NCBI RefSeq assembly: GCF_025311495.1
Contig: NZ_CP104398.1
Span: 930,001 to 994,000 of the forward strand
Source of the DNA: Limosilactobacillus oris
GTDB taxonomy: Bacteria; Bacillota; Bacilli; Lactobacillales; Lactobacillaceae
DNA: 64,000 nucleotides
Direction of reading: 5' to 3'
Shown here: positions 60,959 through 64,000 of the stretch, piece by piece
How the letters are laid out: the number at the start of each line of letters is the position of its first letter
How positions within the stretch are numbered: position 1 is the stretch's first letter
Made by a program: the position numbers and the translations under genes
The notes under the pieces: generated by a model
Told to the model about the DNA's origin: nothing
The model's input: the letters and a program-made list of their open reading frames with translations, nothing else
The model's database searches: none

Positions 60959-61853
60959 TGTATTCACCCTCCTCATTGATCAGGTTGGAAGCCTTAGCTA
61001 AGCGAATTACCCGTTGTGCACGCAGGACAACTGGGCGGTCAACCATTTGACCGTTCATGGAAATAACACCGGAACCCTTCTGGTGGGCTTCTTCAATGGC
61101 TGCTTCCACGTCCAACGCGTTTTCGATTTCCTTCTTGGTTGGCTCGTAAACCTTGTTGACCCAGTCAATTTGCCGTGGGTTAACAAGGGACTTGCCGTCA
61201 AAGCCAAGTTCGTGGATGTGTTCAGTTTCCCGCTGGAAGCCTTCCACGTCGTTCATGTTGGTGAAGACGGTATCGAAGGCGGCAATTCCAGCAGCCCGGG
61301 CGGCGTGGAGAATCATGTTCCGCGCAAATTCTAGTTCGGCGCCGTCTGGGTAACGGTGGGTCTTCATGTCAGTCGTATAGTCTTCGGCAGACAGGGCCAG
61401 ACCAATCATCCGGTCGGTACTTGCGGCGATTTCTGGGGCGTTTAGAACCCCCTTCGCGCTTTCAATGGCAGCCATGACGTGGGTCGAGCCAGGTTCGCGG
61501 CCAAACTTCTTTTCGGCTTCTTCCACTACCTTGACCAGGTCGAGCATCATTTGGGCGGATTCTACCTTTGGCAACCGCACAACTTCGATGCCGGCCTTAA
61601 CCATGGCGTAAACATCATTCTTGAAGTATGGCGTGTCAATCCCGTTGACCCGGACAACCAACTCAGAGTCGCCGTAGTCTTGGGTTTGTAATGCTTCGTA
61701 AACCAGCATCCGGGCAGCATCCTTTTCCGACATGGAAACAGAGTCTTCCAGGTCGAACATAATGGAGTCCGCACCGTAAATACCAGCATCCTTAACCATT
61801 CCGGCATTGTTCCCCGGAACAAACATCATGGTCCGACGTAAACGTTCTTCCAT
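60948..61853 (-). CDS. citE: Citrate lyase beta subunit (citryl-ACP lyase)
   Basis: 301 residues, HpcH/HpaI-like TIM barrel. It splits citryl-ACP to oxaloacetate and acetyl-ACP. [15 protein letters not shown] at the N-terminus, [10 protein letters not shown] (near 33) and AAIESAKGV with GLALSAEDY (metal ligands near 134 and 156) are all intact. Starts 3 bp after citD; the C-terminus overlaps the citF start. Confidence 0.95.
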   Translation of the reverse strand: MEERLRRTMMFVPGNNAGMVKDAGIYGADSIMFDLEDSVSMSEKDAARMLVYEALQTQDYGDSELVVRVNGIDTPYFKNDVYAMVKAGIEVVRLPKVESAQMMLDLVKVVEEAEKKFGREPGSTHVMAAIESAKGVLNAPEIAASTDRMIGLALSAEDYTTDMKTHRYPDGAELEFARNMILHAARAAGIAAFDTVFTNMNDVEGFQRETEHIHELGFDGKSLVNPRQIDWVNKVYEPTKKEIENALDVEAAIEEAHQKGSGVISMNGQMVDRPVVLRAQRVIRLAKASNLINEEGEYIEK

Positions 61854-61855
61854 TA

Positions 61856-62149
61856 TTAAAATACCTCCCAGTCTGGTTGATCCGTAGTTTCCAGAGCCCG
61901 TTGTGCGGCTGCCATGGCCCGTGCCTTCACAACACAGTCCAGGGCTCCTTTGTCAACGGCCTTGACATTCGCGTTGTCAATTCCGTAGGCGTTCAAAGTC
62001 TCAGTGATGACCTTGCGAATTTGGTCGCCGTACAGCTCCTCCACTGAGGAATCCAGGTCGATATTGATTCCGTTGTCGCCCTTGCTCAGGGTGATTTGGA
62101 TATCGGATGATTCCAAAGTTCCTGCAAGTGCAGTCTTCTTAATATCCAT
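61856..62149 (-). CDS. citD: Citrate lyase acyl carrier protein (gamma subunit)
   Basis: 97 residues. Carries the 2'-(5''-phosphoribosyl)-3'-dephospho-CoA arm on Ser14, in AGTLESSDI, the place used in characterised CitD proteins. Its A base is shared with the citC stop (TAATG), so the two genes are translationally coupled. Confidence 0.95.
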   Translation of the reverse strand: MDIKKTALAGTLESSDIQITLSKGDNGINIDLDSSVEELYGDQIRKVITETLNAYGIDNANVKAVDKGALDCVVKARAMAAAQRALETTDQPDWEVF

Positions 62150-63192
62150 TATTCTAAACTTCCTTCCTTAATGCGTGCTCTGAGATCAGACCAGTGATTT
62201 TGAATAAATGAGAGCGTCGTTTGTGGAACGTAATCTTGCACCACCGCTAATTCATCGTTAGCAATCGCTGCTCGTACCTTCGTGGCTGAAATCACGTCCT
62301 GACTAGCATTAGCAGCCCGATCCAGGATTTTGACCTCAACCTCAGGTGGTAGAACCCTAGTTAATTCTTGGTTATAAATATCAGTTGTCGGCGAGAACGG
62401 CTCGCTGCCAACGTAACGCCGCGTAATGTTTAATGGCGCGGCAATTTGCTCCTTAAAAAGGGTGGCGTCCAAAGCGGCCTGAAAGTGGGCCACGTTTTGG
62501 TCGTCTTTAAGGAAATAGGCCGGGAACGTGGCGTAGGAAACCATGTAGTCCCCGCCAGGAACCACCGTCACGTTGTCCAGGTCGGCGCATCCCGCTTGGA
62601 CTAGCTGGTAGCGCTCCGCAGCGGTAAAGAGCGAGGCCTCCTGGCTGACCACGAAGACGTAGACGTGGTCATTTGCTTTGCTAGCCTGCTCCACCAGGTA
62701 GCGGTGGCCGTTGGTAAAGGGGTTGGCGTTCATCACAATGCCCGCGATTTGGCTATCGTCCTGGTCGGCAAAGTGCGGCAAATCATGGATGTAGTCGTGG
62801 ACGTCCGGGGTTCCATTCTCCATGATGGCCCCGTCGTCAACCACCGCTAGGGCGTGAAAACCAACGTAGCCGAAGCTCTGGACGTATTGAGGCTTGGTAA
62901 AGACGAAGAGGTGGAAGCGGCCCATTGTTGCCGCCTCGTTGACAAGCTTGCTGACCAGCTCATTAAAGGTTTCCCCATGGCCCTTGACCTTGGAACAGAC
63001 GGCGATGTATTTCAGGACGTTGCCGGCAATCGAGCCGGTCGCCATGATCTCACCGTCCTCCTCCCAGACGAAGGTTCGCTCAACCTGCTGGGTTTCCTTT
63101 GGTGAAAACTCCGTGATTCCCGTCTTTTTTAAGAACGCCTGCCACTTGGCAAAGTTCCGCTTGATGTGAATGTTGATTTCACGAACCTGCAT
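62149..63192 (-). CDS. citC: [Citrate (pro-3S)-lyase] ligase
   Basis: 347 residues. It acetylates the thiol of the CitD prosthetic arm, using acetate and ATP. An N-terminal GNAT-like part (about 1-110) precedes a nucleotidyltransferase fold with NANPFTNGHRYLVEQA (near 155-170, an HxGH-like motif). GGAGGAG precedes ATG. It starts 18 bp after the CitM gene. Confidence 0.93.
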   Translation of the reverse strand: MQVREINIHIKRNFAKWQAFLKKTGITEFSPKETQQVERTFVWEEDGEIMATGSIAGNVLKYIAVCSKVKGHGETFNELVSKLVNEAATMGRFHLFVFTKPQYVQSFGYVGFHALAVVDDGAIMENGTPDVHDYIHDLPHFADQDDSQIAGIVMNANPFTNGHRYLVEQASKANDHVYVFVVSQEASLFTAAERYQLVQAGCADLDNVTVVPGGDYMVSYATFPAYFLKDDQNVAHFQAALDATLFKEQIAAPLNITRRYVGSEPFSPTTDIYNQELTRVLPPEVEVKILDRAANASQDVISATKVRAAIANDELAVVQDYVPQTTLSFIQNHWSDLRARIKEGSLE

Positions 63193-63209
63193 GGTCGCTC
63201 CTCCTCTAG

Positions 63210-64000
63210 TTACTTCTTGCTCGTCGCGTAATCCTTGACCGCTTGGGCCACCGTATCCACAACCCCGTCATCAAAGACGCCAGGGACGAAACGGTCGGCC
63301 GTCGGTTCGGGTACTAGGCTGGCAATTCCGTGGGCAATCGCCTTCTCCAGGCCAAAGTCCACCTTGTTCAGGTCGGTTGCCAACAGGCCCTTGTAGAGCC
63401 CTGGGAAGACCAGGATATTGTTAACCTGGTTCGGGTACTGGCTCGAACCGGTTGCCATCACCTGAACCCCCGCCTCGTGGGCCACGGCCGGGTCAATTTC
63501 CGGCTTCGGGTTAGCCAAGGCAAAGATAATCGGGTTATCTGCCATCTTCTTAACCTGGTCGGCACTCAAGCCGTCGGCGTCGGACAGGCCAATAAAGACG
63601 TCCCGGTCACGAACGGCTTCGTCCAGGTCAGCATAAGCAGTTTGGTCACTGCTCTGCTTAACCAGGTCCGTCTGGTAGTGGTTGTAGTTCTTGCTATCAG
63701 CGTGAACTGGGCCATCAATGTCGACGAAGGTGATGTTCTTGATACCAGCTGCGAAGAGAAGACGGGCAGTCGCAACGCCTGAGGCCCCCACCCCGTTGAT
63801 GACGACCTTCAAGTCGGTCAGCTGCTTGCCAACTACCTTGGCAGCGTTGATTAAGCCGGCCAGAACTACGATGGCCGTCCCCTCTTGATCATCGTGGTAG
63901 ACGGGAATATTAACTTCCTTCGTCAATTTTTCCTCAATTTCAAAGCAGCGGGGGGCCGCAATGTCTTCGAGGTGGAAGCCAGCAAAGGATTCCTGCATAT
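63210..64000 (-). CDS. citM: Malic enzyme / oxaloacetate decarboxylase CitM (5' part missing)
   Basis: Only the C-terminal 262 or so residues are in the window; the frame runs on past base 64000, so no start is shown. Visible: FHLEDIAAPRCFEIEEKL, PVYHDDQEGTAIV (the Asp metal ligands), NGVGASGVATARLL (the NAD-binding motif) and ANPKPEID. In citrate clusters of lactic acid bacteria a malic-enzyme homologue placed first acts as oxaloacetate decarboxylase (CitM). The position before citC supports that reading; true malic activity is the alternative. Confidence 0.88.
   Translation of the reverse strand, partial: MQESFAGFHLEDIAAPRCFEIEEKLTKEVNIPVYHDDQEGTAIVVLAGLINAAKVVGKQLTDLKVVINGVGASGVATARLLFAAGIKNITFVDIDGPVHADSKNYNHYQTDLVKQSSDQTAYADLDEAVRDRDVFIGLSDADGLSADQVKKMADNPIIFALANPKPEIDPAVAHEAGVQVMATGSSQYPNQVNNILVFPGLYKGLLATDLNKVDFGLEKAIAHGIASLVPEPTADRFVPGVFDDGVVDTVAQAVKDYATSKK

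Overview
The window looks like chromosome of a heterofermentative lactobacillus, most likely a Limosilactobacillus-type species. Base composition judged by eye is near 50% GC. Evidence includes a CtsR-controlled clpC, a C69 dipeptidase, proline iminopeptidase, a bile-salt-hydrolase-family enzyme, mprF, a citM-citCDEF-citXG citrate-lyase cluster and a secreted protein with a KxYKxGKxW-like signal. Most genes are on the minus strand.

Layout. 1-3920: the 5' part of clpC, ctsR and a zinc alcohol dehydrogenase. 4215-15145: an accessory block of exported proteins: a matrixin-like metalloprotease, four predicted lipoproteins, a 985-residue repeat protein and a membrane-tailed coiled-coil protein. 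It ends in a LytTR response regulator and a GHKL histidine kinase, with a zinc-ribbon membrane protein on the opposite strand between them. 15568-19764: birA and pyruvate carboxylase, preceded by a 26-codon reading frame. 20472-20995: five tRNA genes (Pro, Arg, Gly, Leu, Val). 21061-29098: deoxynucleoside kinase, a lysine permease behind a lysine riboswitch, GNAT, PAP2, cold-shock protein, an MntR-type regulator divergent from a cation exporter, two VIT1-type transporters and a universal stress protein. 29347-35976: dipeptidase, an AT-richer operon (CPBP protease, pepI, TauE-like) and RNase J. 36259-37913: an IS3-family element. 38054-42349: a MerR/MFS/DUF4811-like efflux unit, a pseudouridine synthase and tRNA-Asp. 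42484-53216: mprF, a choloylglycine-hydrolase-family enzyme, DJ-1/PfpI, two hydrolase or repair genes, rarA, a second MFS pump, a cysteine-free family-4-like UDG and ThrE. 53301-64000: LysR and AraC regulators, a two-subunit class I fumarase or tartrate dehydratase, and the citrate-lyase cluster ending in a truncated malic-enzyme/CitM gene.

How the genes fit together. Citrate lyase makes oxaloacetate, pyruvate carboxylase can make it from pyruvate, CitM can decarboxylate it, and the fumarase-type enzyme suggests a malate/fumarate branch. The most unusual part is the exported-protein block. Its two main promoters share a pair of TGAAA direct repeats with a 20-bp period, ending exactly 27 bp before an identical TATAAT. 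This geometry fits a LytTR regulator, and the only one in the window is encoded next door. I infer a self-contained, two-component-controlled secretome island. No inducing-peptide gene was recognised.

A dispersed intergenic repeat occurs four times, always in the same orientation and three times between convergent genes.
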